DNA from: Stutzerimonas stutzeri
GTDB lineage: Bacteria > Pseudomonadota > Gammaproteobacteria > Pseudomonadales > Pseudomonadaceae
DNA length: 64,000 nt
Assembly: GCF_009789555.1 (NCBI RefSeq)
Contig: NZ_CP046902.1
Location: 1,504,001-1,568,000 of the forward strand
Reading direction: 5' to 3'
A program made the translations under genes and the position numbers. Shown here piece by piece: positions 1 through 8,710 of this stretch. The number at the start of each line of letters is the position of its first letter. The first letter of the stretch is position 1. The notes beneath the pieces were generated by a model. It saw nothing but the letters and a program-made list of their open reading frames with translations. It searched no databases and was not told where the DNA came from.

Positions 1-1187
1 GCTCGCTCATGAGAGTGGCCAATCTGGTTGATGATGGCCCGATTCGTGCCTCGGTCGTGGAGTACCTGCGGGGCGTCACATCTGGCGATGATCTCGATGC
101 TGTGATTGCGTTGGGCATGGCTAAGGAAGGCTTCGACTGGCCCTGGTGTGAGCATGTCCTGACCATCGGCTATAGGGCCTCGATGACCGAGGTGGTGCAA
201 ATCATCGGTCGTGCCACGCGTGATTCTCCGGGCAAAACCCACGCGCAGTTCACCAACCTGATCGCCCAGCCGGACGCCGAAGATGAAGACGTGAAAGTGT
301 CGGTGAACAACATGCTCAAGGCGATCACCCTGTCCTTGCTGATGGAGCAGGTTCTGGCACCGACCGTGAACTTCAAGCCGCGCTCGCAGCTCAAGGATGG
401 CGAAGTTGTTGAACCCGGCACGATCATCATCAACGACGTTACCGCCCCGGTGTCCGATAAGGTCATCAAGATTCTTAATGGGGACAGTGATGACATCGTC
501 GCCGCTTTGCTTCAGAAGCCCAAGGTTGGCGAGTCACTGATTGGTGGTGTCGAGCCCGAGGTAATCAACGAGGTTGAGCTGCCGAAGATCATCGAAACGA
601 AGTACCCCGACCTGACCCCGGATGAGATTGAGCAGGTCCGGGTTGGCGTGCTGACCAAGGCCATGATTGGTAGCTCAGGTGGACTGTTCGATGAAAAAGA
701 TCTGCCGCCTGGGGCGGTGATCATTGGGGAGGAGGATGCTTCTGGCAGCAATGCGGGTGGTGTAGGTATCCAGCTGGAAGACTCTGATGGGGGCGCAGGC
801 CAGAAACTGCCTCTTCCGCCGCCCAAGTCCCCAGAAGGCAGCCGCCAATTTGTGAAAATGGGCGACAGGTTCATCAATATCGATAATGTCACCATCGACC
901 TGATTGACCAGGTTAACCCGTTCCATGGAGCTTACGAGATCCTGTCTAAGTCCGTTACGCCGGCGATGCTGAAGACCATTCAGGATGTGGTAGCGGGCGC
1001 TCGAATCACCATGACTGACGAGGAGGCGGTGATTCTCTGGCCACGTATTGTGAAGTTCCGCCAGGAGAAAGGTCGGGAGCCTTCTTTGACCTCGAATGAT
1101 CCTATTGAGGCGCGCTATGCCGAAGGGTTGGAGTATCTCAAGAGGCGTAAGCGCGAGAAGCTTCAGCAGCAGGCTCAGGAAGTGTGA
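1..1187 (+). CDS. DEAD/DEAH-type helicase, C-terminal part (5' end outside window)
   Basis: The reading frame is open from the window edge, and the first ATG (position 9) already sits inside a helicase fold, so this is a 3' fragment of a longer gene. About residues 25-75 look like the second RecA lobe of a superfamily 2 helicase: an acidic-aromatic stretch (GFDWPW) followed by a motif VI-like VVQIIGRATRD whose arginines would contact ATP. The last 250 residues are low-complexity or unassigned. It is followed after 11 nt by a GIY-YIG protein, a pairing seen in Pseudomonas genomic islands (recalled from family knowledge). The likely role is DNA processing in the mobile element. The substrate is unknown. 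Confidence 0.7.
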   Translation, partial: SLMRVANLVDDGPIRASVVEYLRGVTSGDDLDAVIALGMAKEGFDWPWCEHVLTIGYRASMTEVVQIIGRATRDSPGKTHAQFTNLIAQPDAEDEDVKVSVNNMLKAITLSLLMEQVLAPTVNFKPRSQLKDGEVVEPGTIIINDVTAPVSDKVIKILNGDSDDIVAALLQKPKVGESLIGGVEPEVINEVELPKIIETKYPDLTPDEIEQVRVGVLTKAMIGSSGGLFDEKDLPPGAVIIGEEDASGSNAGGVGIQLEDSDGGAGQKLPLPPPKSPEGSRQFVKMGDRFINIDNVTIDLIDQVNPFHGAYEILSKSVTPAMLKTIQDVVAGARITMTDEEAVILWPRIVKFRQEKGREPSLTSNDPIEARYAEGLEYLKRRKREKLQQQAQEV

Positions 1188-1198
1188 GGGGCAATGGA

Positions 1199-2485
1199 AT
1201 GAACCTGCATGGAAAGAAGCAGCGAGTGCATAGTTCTCTGGACGATGTTTTTGGCGCGTCGGACGAGTATGGCTTGCTCAACGTGAAGCCCCGAGCAGCC
1301 TCGCCTGGTAAGGGGGATTTGCTGGCGTCGCGCTTTGAGGAGATCAATCAGTTCATCGATCATCACGGGCGGCGGCCATTAGCGCATGGCGACCATCTAT
1401 CCGAACGTCAAATGGCCAAGCGTCTGGCGGCGACGCTGGAGAGAACTGAGGATCATGAGGCGTTGATGCCCTTCGACCGGCACGGACTGCTGTCCGGTTT
1501 TTCCCTGACACAAGGTGTGCTCAAGGACGAGCCCCCGCCTCAGTCAGCGGTGGCTCCAGAGGATGTCATCTGCATCGATGACATCCTGGGAGGGGATGAT
1601 TTAGGGCTACTGGAACTGGGTGACACCAGCATTCTGGATCTCAAGCATGTCCCGCTGACGAAAGAAGTCCCGGATGAGGTCGCCCAGCGCACACCTTGCG
1701 AGGACTTCTGGCGCTTCAAGTCGATCTTCAATGATTTGCATGCGGATCTCAAAAGTGGCAAAGCCGAGACAGTCCGTTTTGCAGAGAACTGGCAAGTCGC
1801 ACCTGGTGAGGCGTTTATCCTAAACGGCGTCATGTGCTTCGTGGATGAGGTTGGTGAAGAGCATGGACGTGGCGAGCATACGGATGCCCGGCTACGGCTG
1901 ATTTTCGAGAACGGTACCGAGTCGAACATGCTGCGCCGTTCGTTGGGTCGGGCACTTTACATGGACGAGACCGGTCGGCGCATCTTGCAGGATCGTGACG
2001 AGGCGTTGGCCCAGGCTTTTCAGGACATTCGAGTCACGCATCGCGACCGTCGTACGGGATGCATCTACATCGTCAAAACGCTAAGCCAGAATCCCGCGCT
2101 GAAGCAGTTCCCGTATCTCTACAAGATCGGCTACACCGAGCAGACTGTAGATGAGCGGATTCGCAATGCCGAGCGGGATATTGCATTTTTGGAGAGCCCG
2201 GTTCAGAAGGTCACGGACTTCGAGTGTTTCAATATGAACCCCCAGCGCTTCGAGGCTTTGGTGCATGCTTTCCTTGCGGCGCAGCGCTTGAATGTGGAAC
2301 TGATCGGAAAGGATGGCAAACATTACCGCCCCCGCGAATGGTTCGCGGTGTCGCTCGAGGTTGCCCGAGAGGTTATCAACCGGATCATTGACGGCAGCAT
2401 CACCCAGTACCGAATGGACAATACGACCGGGAAGATCGTAAAAAAACGCCTCCCATCAACCGACGCGAATGGGGAGCGGGCATGA
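1199..2485 (+). CDS. GIY-YIG (T5orf172-type) nuclease domain protein
   Basis: A 428-residue protein. The C-terminal part, about residues 288-345, carries a GIY-YIG-like core (GCIYIVKT, then YLYKIGYT about 18 residues on, then an arginine-containing TVDERI), typical of the T5orf172 branch of GIY-YIG endonucleases. The N-terminal 280 residues are acidic and unassigned. The ATG at 1199 is chosen over an upstream GTG at 1184 because a GAGGGG ribosome-binding site lies about 8 nt before it. The gene follows the helicase fragment almost directly, suggesting co-transcription and a joint role on DNA, possibly in element maintenance or defence. The catalytic state is not proven. Confidence 0.75.
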   Translation: MNLHGKKQRVHSSLDDVFGASDEYGLLNVKPRAASPGKGDLLASRFEEINQFIDHHGRRPLAHGDHLSERQMAKRLAATLERTEDHEALMPFDRHGLLSGFSLTQGVLKDEPPPQSAVAPEDVICIDDILGGDDLGLLELGDTSILDLKHVPLTKEVPDEVAQRTPCEDFWRFKSIFNDLHADLKSGKAETVRFAENWQVAPGEAFILNGVMCFVDEVGEEHGRGEHTDARLRLIFENGTESNMLRRSLGRALYMDETGRRILQDRDEALAQAFQDIRVTHRDRRTGCIYIVKTLSQNPALKQFPYLYKIGYTEQTVDERIRNAERDIAFLESPVQKVTDFECFNMNPQRFEALVHAFLAAQRLNVELIGKDGKHYRPREWFAVSLEVAREVINRIIDGSITQYRMDNTTGKIVKKRLPSTDANGERA

Positions 2486-2556
2486 AACACCAGAGGCGTA
2501 GTTGGTGTAAGGCTGCGGAAGCTGGTTTGCACAAAAAATAATTAGATGGCTAAGTT

Positions 2557-2586
2557 AGAGAGAGCGGCATCCAAGCTGCTCTCTCT
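2557..2586. terminator. Hairpin between convergent genes
   Basis: A 12-bp inverted repeat (AGAGAGAGCGGC / GCTGCTCTCTCT, one mismatch, 6-nt loop) sits between the converging GIY-YIG gene and the small membrane gene. No clear T-run follows on either strand, so it is only a possible bidirectional terminator. Confidence 0.35.
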
Positions 2587-2600
2587 GGCGCATCGAGTTA

Positions 2601-2783
2601 TCAGTGAGATTTTTTATCTGCAGCTTGCTGTAGTCGGTTAAGGAGCCAGCAAGCCAGCACCATGGCGACCAGTAGCGGTGGGAAGCGCAGCATCAGGGCC
2701 ACCAGAAGCAACACCGTCAGGCAACCGGCAAAGATGCCGGCAAACATGAACGCGGCTGCGAACGTGCGTAGCAGTAGCTTCAT
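2601..2783 (-). CDS. Small inner-membrane protein, function unknown
   Basis: A 60-residue protein made almost entirely of two hydrophobic segments (about residues 5-30 and 34-50) with a basic, charged tail ending in DKKSH. It begins at an ATG preceded by GGAGG on the minus strand. Its stop-to-start spacing with the upstream radC-like gene is 9 nt, so it is probably the last gene of the leftward operon that begins around 6.4 kb. No family is recognised. It could be an accessory membrane factor of the mobile element. Confidence 0.6.
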   Translation of the reverse strand: MKLLLRTFAAAFMFAGIFAGCLTVLLLVALMLRFPPLLVAMVLACWLLNRLQQAADKKSH

Positions 2784-2792
2784 ATCGCCTCC

Positions 2793-3290
2793 TTACAGGT
2801 AGCCCAGCTCTGCCAGTGACACGCAGCCTTCGTTCCCCACCACGATGTGATCGAGCGTGCGCACACCGACGAGATTCAGTGCGTCCCGCAGTTTCGTGGT
2901 GAGGTTGCGATCCGCCATGCTGGGCTCAGGGTCACCCGAAGGGTGGTTGTGCACCAGGATCAAGGCGGCGGCGTTGTGCTCCAGGGCGAGCTTCACGACC
3001 TCCCTGGGGTACACGCTGGCTCCATCGAGAGTCCCCCTGAACAGCTCCTCGAACGCAATCACCCGGTGGCGGCTGTCGAGCATGAGCAGGGCAAATACCT
3101 CATGCTCATAGTCAGCCAGCAGCGCCTGTAGGTGACTGAACACCTCCTTAGGCGACGTCAGGGCGCGTCCCTTGCGCAGGCGCAGACTGGCCAGTTGCTT
3201 GGCCATCAGCAGGATGTCGTTTTCCGTCACCGGCGAATCGACCAGGTAGGTGCCTGTCGTGTCACTGGCTTTCAGCTTGTGCAGGCGCAT
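2793..3290 (-). CDS. radC: RadC-family JAB/JAMM domain protein
   Basis: A 165-residue protein with a complete JAMM metal motif HNHPSGDPEPSMAD (H114, H116, S124, D127), the hallmark of RadC/MPN-fold proteins. Mobile-element RadC copies are usually short, as here, lacking the N-terminal helix-hairpin-helix of chromosomal RadC. The ATG at 3290 is preceded by GGAGG at about 6 nt, and a longer upstream reading lacks such support. It overlaps the end of the upstream Cys-rich gene by 29 nt, implying translational coupling. RadC proteins are common beside YqaJ and DUF932 genes on plasmids and islands. Their biochemical role is unsettled. Confidence 0.85.
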   Translation of the reverse strand: MRLHKLKASDTTGTYLVDSPVTENDILLMAKQLASLRLRKGRALTSPKEVFSHLQALLADYEHEVFALLMLDSRHRVIAFEELFRGTLDGASVYPREVVKLALEHNAAALILVHNHPSGDPEPSMADRNLTTKLRDALNLVGVRTLDHIVVGNEGCVSLAELGYL

Positions 3291-4212
3291 GGCGGCCTCC
3301 TTGGTCTTGGTCTGTGGGTGGGGTTTGACGAGCAGCCTGTGCATCGAGCTTTTCAGCCAGGCTAGGTTTGGTGGGATTGACTGGATAGGTCGTTGCTGCA
3401 GCTGGTGCTTCACCCTCGGGGTAGAACTCTTCCACGATGGCGCTGGCATCCTCCTCGCTGTCTTCGAACGCACCGTTGCCAAAGCCACGTCGTGCTGCCT
3501 CATCCAAAGCGGCTTGATCGAAGCCCGCAGCCTGGCGCCTCGAATCGAGTTCGCTGGCCGTCACCAGTGCTTCAGCCATGTCCATGCTGCCGCGTACTGT
3601 CAGGTCGGCGTAGAAGATCGGCGTGCCATGGCTTTGTCGCGTCGACTTCCCACGAAGACGCAGCTCCAGCGGCAGACAGGCCAGGCGGTTACCAGAGATG
3701 GCTTGGAAGTAATGCAGGCGAGCCGCCAAGGTGCGGATGCTGTTGAAGCCGGTGGTGCGAAACACGAAGCTACCCAGCGGATCCTCATCGCCAATGAGTA
3801 CGTTCAGGCGGCCGTAGGGCTTGCAGGCACCGCCTTTCGCCATCGGGCAGGCATCCGGTGAAGGGCAGGGCAGCGACTGCATGCCGTCCTGAGTGGCTCG
3901 CTTGCAGGTTTCGCCATTGCCGACGCAAACCGGGCGCCCCGATTGCCGGTCGAACAGCGTGTAGTCAGCGCGGAAGTTCAGCTCCGGTTCGTTGAACAGC
4001 AGGCGTACCGGAATGCTGCGCAGCTTGTCGTCCTTGCCTTGACGCAGCTCATCATTGAGCGGGTGCAGCAGCCAGCCGTCCTTGCCTTGCACCTGTGAGG
4101 TGATAGTGAATTGGTCATCCTTCTCCGGTAGTCGTTTGCCGTTCTTCTCGATGACCTTGCCGATGGAAATCCGCCCGAGTACCGGCGGCGTGATAGCCAG
4201 ACCTTTGAGCAT
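3262..4212 (-). CDS. Cys-rich metal-binding protein of mobile elements (often named 'hydrolase or metal-binding protein')
   Basis: A 316-residue protein with five cysteines in the N-terminal third (C96, C103, C116, C122, C130, within CVGNGETC, LPCPSPDACP and GGACKPYGRL), consistent with a zinc-binding knuckle. The region after it (GRLNVLIGDEDPLGSF) looks beta-rich, and the last 90 residues are acidic and probably disordered. The ATG at 4212 has AGGAGA at 6 nt. Proteins of this layout accompany YqaJ exonucleases and RadC on Pseudomonas islands. The Cys cluster recalls Gp3-like recombination directionality factors, but that resemblance is a guess from memory. A role in recombination is inferred from the neighbours. 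Confidence 0.6.
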   Translation of the reverse strand: MLKGLAITPPVLGRISIGKVIEKNGKRLPEKDDQFTITSQVQGKDGWLLHPLNDELRQGKDDKLRSIPVRLLFNEPELNFRADYTLFDRQSGRPVCVGNGETCKRATQDGMQSLPCPSPDACPMAKGGACKPYGRLNVLIGDEDPLGSFVFRTTGFNSIRTLAARLHYFQAISGNRLACLPLELRLRGKSTRQSHGTPIFYADLTVRGSMDMAEALVTASELDSRRQAAGFDQAALDEAARRGFGNGAFEDSEEDASAIVEEFYPEGEAPAAATTYPVNPTKPSLAEKLDAQAARQTPPTDQDQGGRHAPAQAESQ

Positions 4213-4303
4213 GTTGTGTCTCCTGGAAATGAAAAAAGGCCAGCCACGCAGCGCGAACTGCATGGACTGGCCAAGGGGAGGGAGTTATGAGAAGAGGTTG
4301 GAA

Positions 4304-5308
4304 TCAGCCGACCAGGAAGCGCCGTGCGCCGGGTTTGATCAGCGAATATTTGGCTTTCAGGTGCGGTCTCTCCTGAAGTAGCCGGGCCACGTCGAAGCCG
4401 ACGCTGTCTTTGGCTTTACGCCAGCTGATGTACCCGTTGGTGAACTCAGCCCGACTGGCATCGCCCATGGCCTGTTGCAGCATCTGCTTGAGCTGGGCTT
4501 CACGCTTTTCCTTATCGGCAATCGCTTGGCGCAGTGCTTTGAGCTCAATGTAGGCCGCTGACAATCCAGCATGACCGCTGAAATCCACGGTCTCGCCCGA
4601 GTCCGTAGGGAATAAGCAGCGCAGGGCGGTCTCGGCGGAAGCTGTGCCATCTGCGGGCGGTGGTGTATCCGTTTCCACGTACTGCCAGAAACATCGTTCG
4701 AGCTCGATCAGGCGAGCGATCATCTGCTCATCCCGCTCTATGCGGTGGATCTCCAGATGCTGCCCTCCGAGCACAACCGCCACATCGGCAGCCTGCTTGC
4801 CCGTGACGGCGAGCTGATGCATCACCTGCAACTGCACATATTCGGGCACGCCCTCTTTCCAGAGGCGTGCCCCGTTTATGCCGGCTGTCTTGCATTCGAG
4901 GATCTGCACGTCGTCGGCACCGATTACTTCGCGGTCGATATTGGCTAGCATCCAGGACAACTCAGGATCCGGGTGCTGCAGCACGGCATTGATTCGGCGG
5001 ACCTTGTTCTTGGTGCGCTTGCTGTAATGCCAGGCCACGATGGGCTCTAGGACGTTGCCCCAGTACATCGGGCTGTCCTCATCATCGGGATCGGTTTTTG
5101 GTAATCCGGTGTCGCGCCCGGTCTTTTCCAGCCACAGCTCCAGTTGCGATTTGTAGGGGTTGAGGCCGACGGCAGCGGCTGCATCGGAGCTGCCGATGCC
5201 TTGCTTGCGGACTGCCAGCCAATCTTCGCGAGGCAATTCCTTGGTGCTGATCAGACGCAAAGCCGGACGGGGTTTGCTGGTACTGCGGTTCAATGAGGTT
5301 GCTTTCAT
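4304..5308 (-). CDS. YqaJ-type viral recombinase / lambda-exonuclease-like nuclease
   Basis: A 334-residue protein with YqaJ-family features: an N-terminal WLAVRKQGIGSSDAAAAVGLN block and the PD-(D/E)xK core D125 ... E138-x-K140 (ANIDRE, then ILECKTAG). These exonucleases resect double-stranded DNA ends to feed a single-strand annealing protein in phage-type recombination. The ATG at 5308 is preferred over a GTG nine bases upstream, since AAGGTG lies about 9 nt ahead of it. No Bet/RecT-like annealing protein is visible nearby. The adjacent Cys-rich or DUF932 protein might fill that place, but nothing in the sequence shows it. Confidence 0.85.
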   Translation of the reverse strand: MKATSLNRSTSKPRPALRLISTKELPREDWLAVRKQGIGSSDAAAAVGLNPYKSQLELWLEKTGRDTGLPKTDPDDEDSPMYWGNVLEPIVAWHYSKRTKNKVRRINAVLQHPDPELSWMLANIDREVIGADDVQILECKTAGINGARLWKEGVPEYVQLQVMHQLAVTGKQAADVAVVLGGQHLEIHRIERDEQMIARLIELERCFWQYVETDTPPPADGTASAETALRCLFPTDSGETVDFSGHAGLSAAYIELKALRQAIADKEKREAQLKQMLQQAMGDASRAEFTNGYISWRKAKDSVGFDVARLLQERPHLKAKYSLIKPGARRFLVG

Positions 5309-5388
5309 GCTGTTCACCTTGCAGGCATAAAAACGCCCAGCCAGCGCGAAGCTGACCGGGCGATACGGTTGAGATGGGGTGATGGGGG

Positions 5389-6357
5389 TTAGGCAGCGAG
5401 CTGAAGAGCGGTATCCAGGGCTCGTTGCTTGATCTGCGCGCCTTGGCCGAACCAGGCTGAATCAAGCCGGTACTCAGTGCTACGTGCACGCCGTTCGTGA
5501 TCGACATACTCGGTCACGGCATTGAGCAGGCCCCAGGCGGTGCCTTTGGCCGATTCCAGCTGACTGCCCCGGCCCCGGCCTTCGTAGAGCTCCTGAACCT
5601 TGCGCAGGGCGCGCTCGTTGGGTAGCTGTTCAGGAAGCTGGCCAGTCGGACTGACCTCGCACATGACGTTCATAAAGAAGCCCATTGCCTCATGCCACTG
5701 CACCTTACGCTCAGCCAGATGGCGCATGCGGTACATGAAGTCGTCCCATTGCGAGACGGCGATGCCGAGCTGCTTCTTCACCGTATTGGGATCGAAGCGA
5801 GTGTTGTGCGGCACCTTGATGGCTCGGCTGGTGCCGTCCAGAGCGATGGTCAGGGTGTTGTTGCACACCACGCGAACAGTGGTCGGCGTTGCGGTGGTGG
5901 CCAAGGTGCCGTCGCACGACGTAGCCAACAGCAGGTAGCCGTTGACCTGGTCGTTACCCTTGATCGCCGTGCCTTGCCCAGTGCGTGCAAGCGCCCAGAA
6001 CTTGCGCCCGCCCTTGAGCACGCCAGCGGTTTCCAGCTCGTAGCCGGAGACCTCGGTCAGATCCCGGTAGAACTCCAGTACCTCGCGTGGCTGCACGGTG
6101 TGATAACGCTTGGAGACCACTGACAGCGGGGCTTTGGTATCCGAGCGATAGAGCACCTTCTGCTCGGGGAAAGAATGAATCGTGCCGAGATGGCCAATGG
6201 CATCCGATTTGAAATGAACGGGGCTTTCCAGGATCTGCCAGTCCATACCGGCTTCACGTTGCCAGACCTCAATGGGTTGTTTTTGCGGCAGGTTGTTGCC
6301 CAGACCGTGCCAAGGGGTAGCTCCGGCGTAGGCCATGGTTTCGACGAGATGAGCCAT
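5389..6357 (-). CDS. DUF932 domain-containing protein
   Basis: A 322-residue protein matching the DUF932 (YfjQ/YafZ-like) family over most of its length: the opening AHLVETMAYAGATPWHGLG, the block SKRYHTVQPREVLEFYRDL and VVCNNTL are characteristic. The family occurs on plasmids, prophages and integrative elements, commonly next to YqaJ exonucleases. Its activity is unknown. The ATG at 6357 has AAAGGA at about 9 nt. It lies 80 nt upstream of the YqaJ gene in the same direction and is likely in the same leftward transcript. Confidence 0.85.
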   Translation of the reverse strand: MAHLVETMAYAGATPWHGLGNNLPQKQPIEVWQREAGMDWQILESPVHFKSDAIGHLGTIHSFPEQKVLYRSDTKAPLSVVSKRYHTVQPREVLEFYRDLTEVSGYELETAGVLKGGRKFWALARTGQGTAIKGNDQVNGYLLLATSCDGTLATTATPTTVRVVCNNTLTIALDGTSRAIKVPHNTRFDPNTVKKQLGIAVSQWDDFMYRMRHLAERKVQWHEAMGFFMNVMCEVSPTGQLPEQLPNERALRKVQELYEGRGRGSQLESAKGTAWGLLNAVTEYVDHERRARSTEYRLDSAWFGQGAQIKQRALDTALQLAA

Positions 6358-6450
6358 GAGAACGATTCCTTTGGGTGCGCGCCGGCATAAGCGCCGCGCA
6401 GAGCGCAGCACCGGCTGGGAGTTAGAGAAAGAGGGAGTGGAGCCGCCTGA

Positions 6451-6780
6451 TCAGGTCGGCAGATTGAAGCGATGCCCGCAGAGCAGGCAGAGGTTGTTAG
6501 CCAGGACGTGGCGATCGAGCTTGTGGCCAAGCTGAGCGCCGAGCGCGCAGCCACCGACGCCGCCGGCCAGTCCGCCGAGGATGGCTCCGGAGATTGAGCC
6601 GACGGTAATACCGACAGGGCCGGCAATAGCGCCAACAGCCGCCCCGGCTTGACCGCCAGCCAGCGCAGCACTGATGCCACGAGCAGCACCGCCGACCGTG
6701 CCGACAGCAGCGGCGATCTTCATGGCGTGGTGGAAGGAAGCGACTTTGGGGGAACGACAGCGAGGGCACTGCAATGACAT
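6451..6780 (-). CDS. Split zinc-ribbon / glycine-zipper membrane protein
   Basis: A 109-residue protein with one CxxC pair at each end (CPRC near residue 5, CLLCGH near residue 97) that could come together as a four-Cys zinc ribbon. The middle is a long Gly/Ala-rich segment with repeated GxxxG spacing (for example GGLAGGVGGCALG), typical of glycine-zipper membrane-inserting hairpins. The start is the ATG at 6780 with AAGGTT ahead. It is the first gene of the leftward group that runs to 2601. I do not recognise a named family. A membrane-associated partner for the recombination module is possible but unproven. Confidence 0.65.
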   Translation of the reverse strand: MSLQCPRCRSPKVASFHHAMKIAAAVGTVGGAARGISAALAGGQAGAAVGAIAGPVGITVGSISGAILGGLAGGVGGCALGAQLGHKLDRHVLANNLCLLCGHRFNLPT

Positions 6781-7078
6781 GAGGTGAACCTTCTTGATGG
6801 TGATGTCATTGCGGTTATGTAGGGCTGAGATTTTTTTGAATCGAATGGCCGGCTTTCAGGCGCGTATCAAATCGAGCAATGGGCTGGAGTCGGCCAAAAG
6901 CGGCCTGTCGCGAAGGGCAGGTTTCAGCTAAAAGTAGATAAGGGCGCGTTAGCGGAGCTCGTTTTTTTGTCCTGACGAAGTGGTAGATGGGCGAATCGGC
7001 GAGACCGAAACTCATATCGCAGGGTATGAGCGCCAAGCCCCGCCCATCAGATACCGAGGGTTTGGTGGTTTGAACGAT
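6781..7078. other. Intergenic region with one copy of a dispersed repeat
   Basis: No convincing gene is seen here. Positions 6891-6918 hold a copy (CGGCCAAAAGCGGCCTGTCG) of a repeat that recurs at 24195 and 32993. The reading frames across this stretch have no ribosome-binding site and no recognisable product. The promoter of the leftward module (6780 to 2601) should lie in this interval. Confidence 0.4.
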
Positions 7079-7291
7079 CTATCCGGATAGCTCCGGTTTG
7101 GCACCAGGTTTTTGCTCGTCGGAGTTTTGCGCGCTGGAAGACGCCTCGATAGACGATGGGTTTTCCTCATCCAGCTGGCAAATCGTGCAGTTCTGGCTAT
7201 CTGGATGATTAGTTTCGACATAGCGAACGCGGCGGCTTCCCGATTGCCGGTTTGCGCTCACGCGGAAACGGGGTCGATCAGGGGTCTTCAT
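7079..7291 (-). CDS. Small basic/acidic protein, hypothetical
   Basis: A 70-residue reading frame beginning at an ATG with GAGGG about 9 nt upstream, which is better initiation support than its alternatives. The N-terminal half is basic (KTPDRPRFRV), a single CTIC pair follows near residue 36, and the C-terminal half is Ser/Glu/Gln-rich and looks disordered. No homologous family is recognised. It could be a small accessory protein of the island or a chance reading frame, and only the ribosome-binding site argues for it. Confidence 0.4.
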   Translation of the reverse strand: MKTPDRPRFRVSANRQSGSRRVRYVETNHPDSQNCTICQLDEENPSSIEASSSAQNSDEQKPGAKPELSG

Positions 7292-7392
7292 ATTCAATCC
7301 CTCACGTAGCGAAATGGATGCTTGGTAACGTCGCCTGGAGGCTGCGAACGGTGATGGATTCCCCGGGCCTCAAGGGGGCTGGCATGACGTGC

Positions 7393-8142
7393 TCAACCCT
7401 CAGGACTGTGCTCAACCTGTTCGCAATAGCGACGGAAATTATCCGTCAGGTCGGGTGGGCATACGCCGCACTGGCGATTCCCCGGCACGGCGTGATCGAT
7501 GAACTTGGGATAAGGCAAATTCAATTCCGCCATGATGTCGCGGAAGCGCTCCAACGTTATCGCTTCACCGAGTCGGGGATTGCGCTGCTTTTCCTGGGCG
7601 ATGGTCGAGACTCGTCGACCACTGTAGTCATGGCCGGGATAGACCAGGGTGTCGTCTGGCAGCGTGAACAGCTTGTTTCTAACGCTGTGAAACAGGTCGT
7701 CGGCGCTGCCGTTCTGAAAGTCAGTCCTACCGCAGCCGTCGATGAGCAACGCATCACCGCTGAACAGGCGATCACCGAGGAGGTAGGCGAAGTGCCCGTC
7801 CGTGTGGCCGGGGGTATGCAAAGGCGTGAACTGCAGGCTGCCGACTATGAAAGGGACGCCTTCCACGATGCCCACATCCGTGCAGGGCAGCTTGTCGATA
7901 GCCGGCCCCGCGATACGGCAGCCGGTCTGCTTCTTTAGCTCCAGCGCGGCGGTGATATGGTCGGCATGTATATGGGTGTCCAAGGTGAACGCCAGCTGCA
8001 GGTCCAGCCTGGCCAGCTCGGCCAGGTCGCGGTCCGTTGCGGAAATGACCGGGTCGATGAGCACGGCCTGGCCGGTGTCCTCGCATCCGAGTACGTAGGT
8101 ATAGGTGGACGACACGGGCTCAAACAGCTGGCGAAATATCAT
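7393..8142 (-). CDS. ETHE1-type persulfide dioxygenase (MBL fold)
   Basis: A 249-residue metallo-beta-lactamase-fold protein. THIHADH at residues 56-62 supplies metal ligands, and GCGRTDFQNGSADDLFHSV, YPGHDY, NPRL and NLPYPKFIDHAVP match the ETHE1 (persulfide dioxygenase) family throughout. The enzyme oxidises glutathione persulfide to sulfite using a single non-haem iron, completing sulfide detoxification. The start at 8142 removes a long upstream extension lacking family similarity. It lies 11 nt downstream of the YgaP-like membrane gene, so the two form one leftward unit transcribed away from the sulfur-sensing regulator at 8778. Confidence 0.92.
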   Translation of the reverse strand: MIFRQLFEPVSSTYTYVLGCEDTGQAVLIDPVISATDRDLAELARLDLQLAFTLDTHIHADHITAALELKKQTGCRIAGPAIDKLPCTDVGIVEGVPFIVGSLQFTPLHTPGHTDGHFAYLLGDRLFSGDALLIDGCGRTDFQNGSADDLFHSVRNKLFTLPDDTLVYPGHDYSGRRVSTIAQEKQRNPRLGEAITLERFRDIMAELNLPYPKFIDHAVPGNRQCGVCPPDLTDNFRRYCEQVEHSPEG

Positions 8143-8153
8143 GATGGTCTCGG

Positions 8154-8588
8154 CTAGTGGTGAGTGTTCAGCGGTGCCTGTTCCAGCGCACTGAGCAGTG
8201 CATATTTTTCCTGATCGATCTCGCCCCGCGTGCGGATACCCAGCCGGCGCAAGATCGCCAGCGGCGGGCACCAGCCCTGCAAGCCGTGTTGCAGAAGAAA
8301 CGGCAGCACGACGCCGGGCAGCAGAAACCACTTTCGGTTCGCTGTCAGGCCAAGCAGCAGGCCAGACAGCGCGAGCGAGGAGGCATTGACCTCGAGCACG
8401 CGCTCGACATCCCACTCGCGATCCAGGGCGTCGATACGCTGAAGGATTGCGCTTCGTCCCATCCCGCTGAAGTGACGAATGTTCTCGTCCGTTTGCCGAT
8501 CGATTTCCTGATTCACAGGTAGGGACGTTGAGCGGCGAACCCGGTCCGCCTGGTCATGATGGGTACTGTTCTGCTGTATCGATGACAT
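8154..8588 (-). CDS. YgaP-like (DUF2892) transmembrane protein
   Basis: A 144-residue protein with a charged N-terminus, an amphipathic segment containing RIDALDREWDVERVLE, then two hydrophobic helices (about residues 65-82 and 86-103) and the pair of motifs GLQGWCPPLAILRRLG and RTRGEIDQEKYAL. These fit the YgaP/DUF2892 inner-membrane domain often found with sulfurtransferases and persulfide dioxygenases. The conserved Cys in WCPP is present. It starts at the ATG at 8588 with AGGAGA at 6 nt. It is the first gene after the palindromic operator region and probably shares regulation with the dioxygenase. Confidence 0.8.
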   Translation of the reverse strand: MSSIQQNSTHHDQADRVRRSTSLPVNQEIDRQTDENIRHFSGMGRSAILQRIDALDREWDVERVLEVNASSLALSGLLLGLTANRKWFLLPGVVLPFLLQHGLQGWCPPLAILRRLGIRTRGEIDQEKYALLSALEQAPLNTHH

Positions 8589-8710
8589 GTTGATCTCCTG
8601 GTTCGCGCCGACAGGGTGGGCGCGGCGAGGTGAAAAGTCACAGCGATGCCGCATATTTTTAGGGTGTGTGCGGGTGGTCGAGTTCCGACCGGGCGTCCGC
8701 TGCCGCGTTG

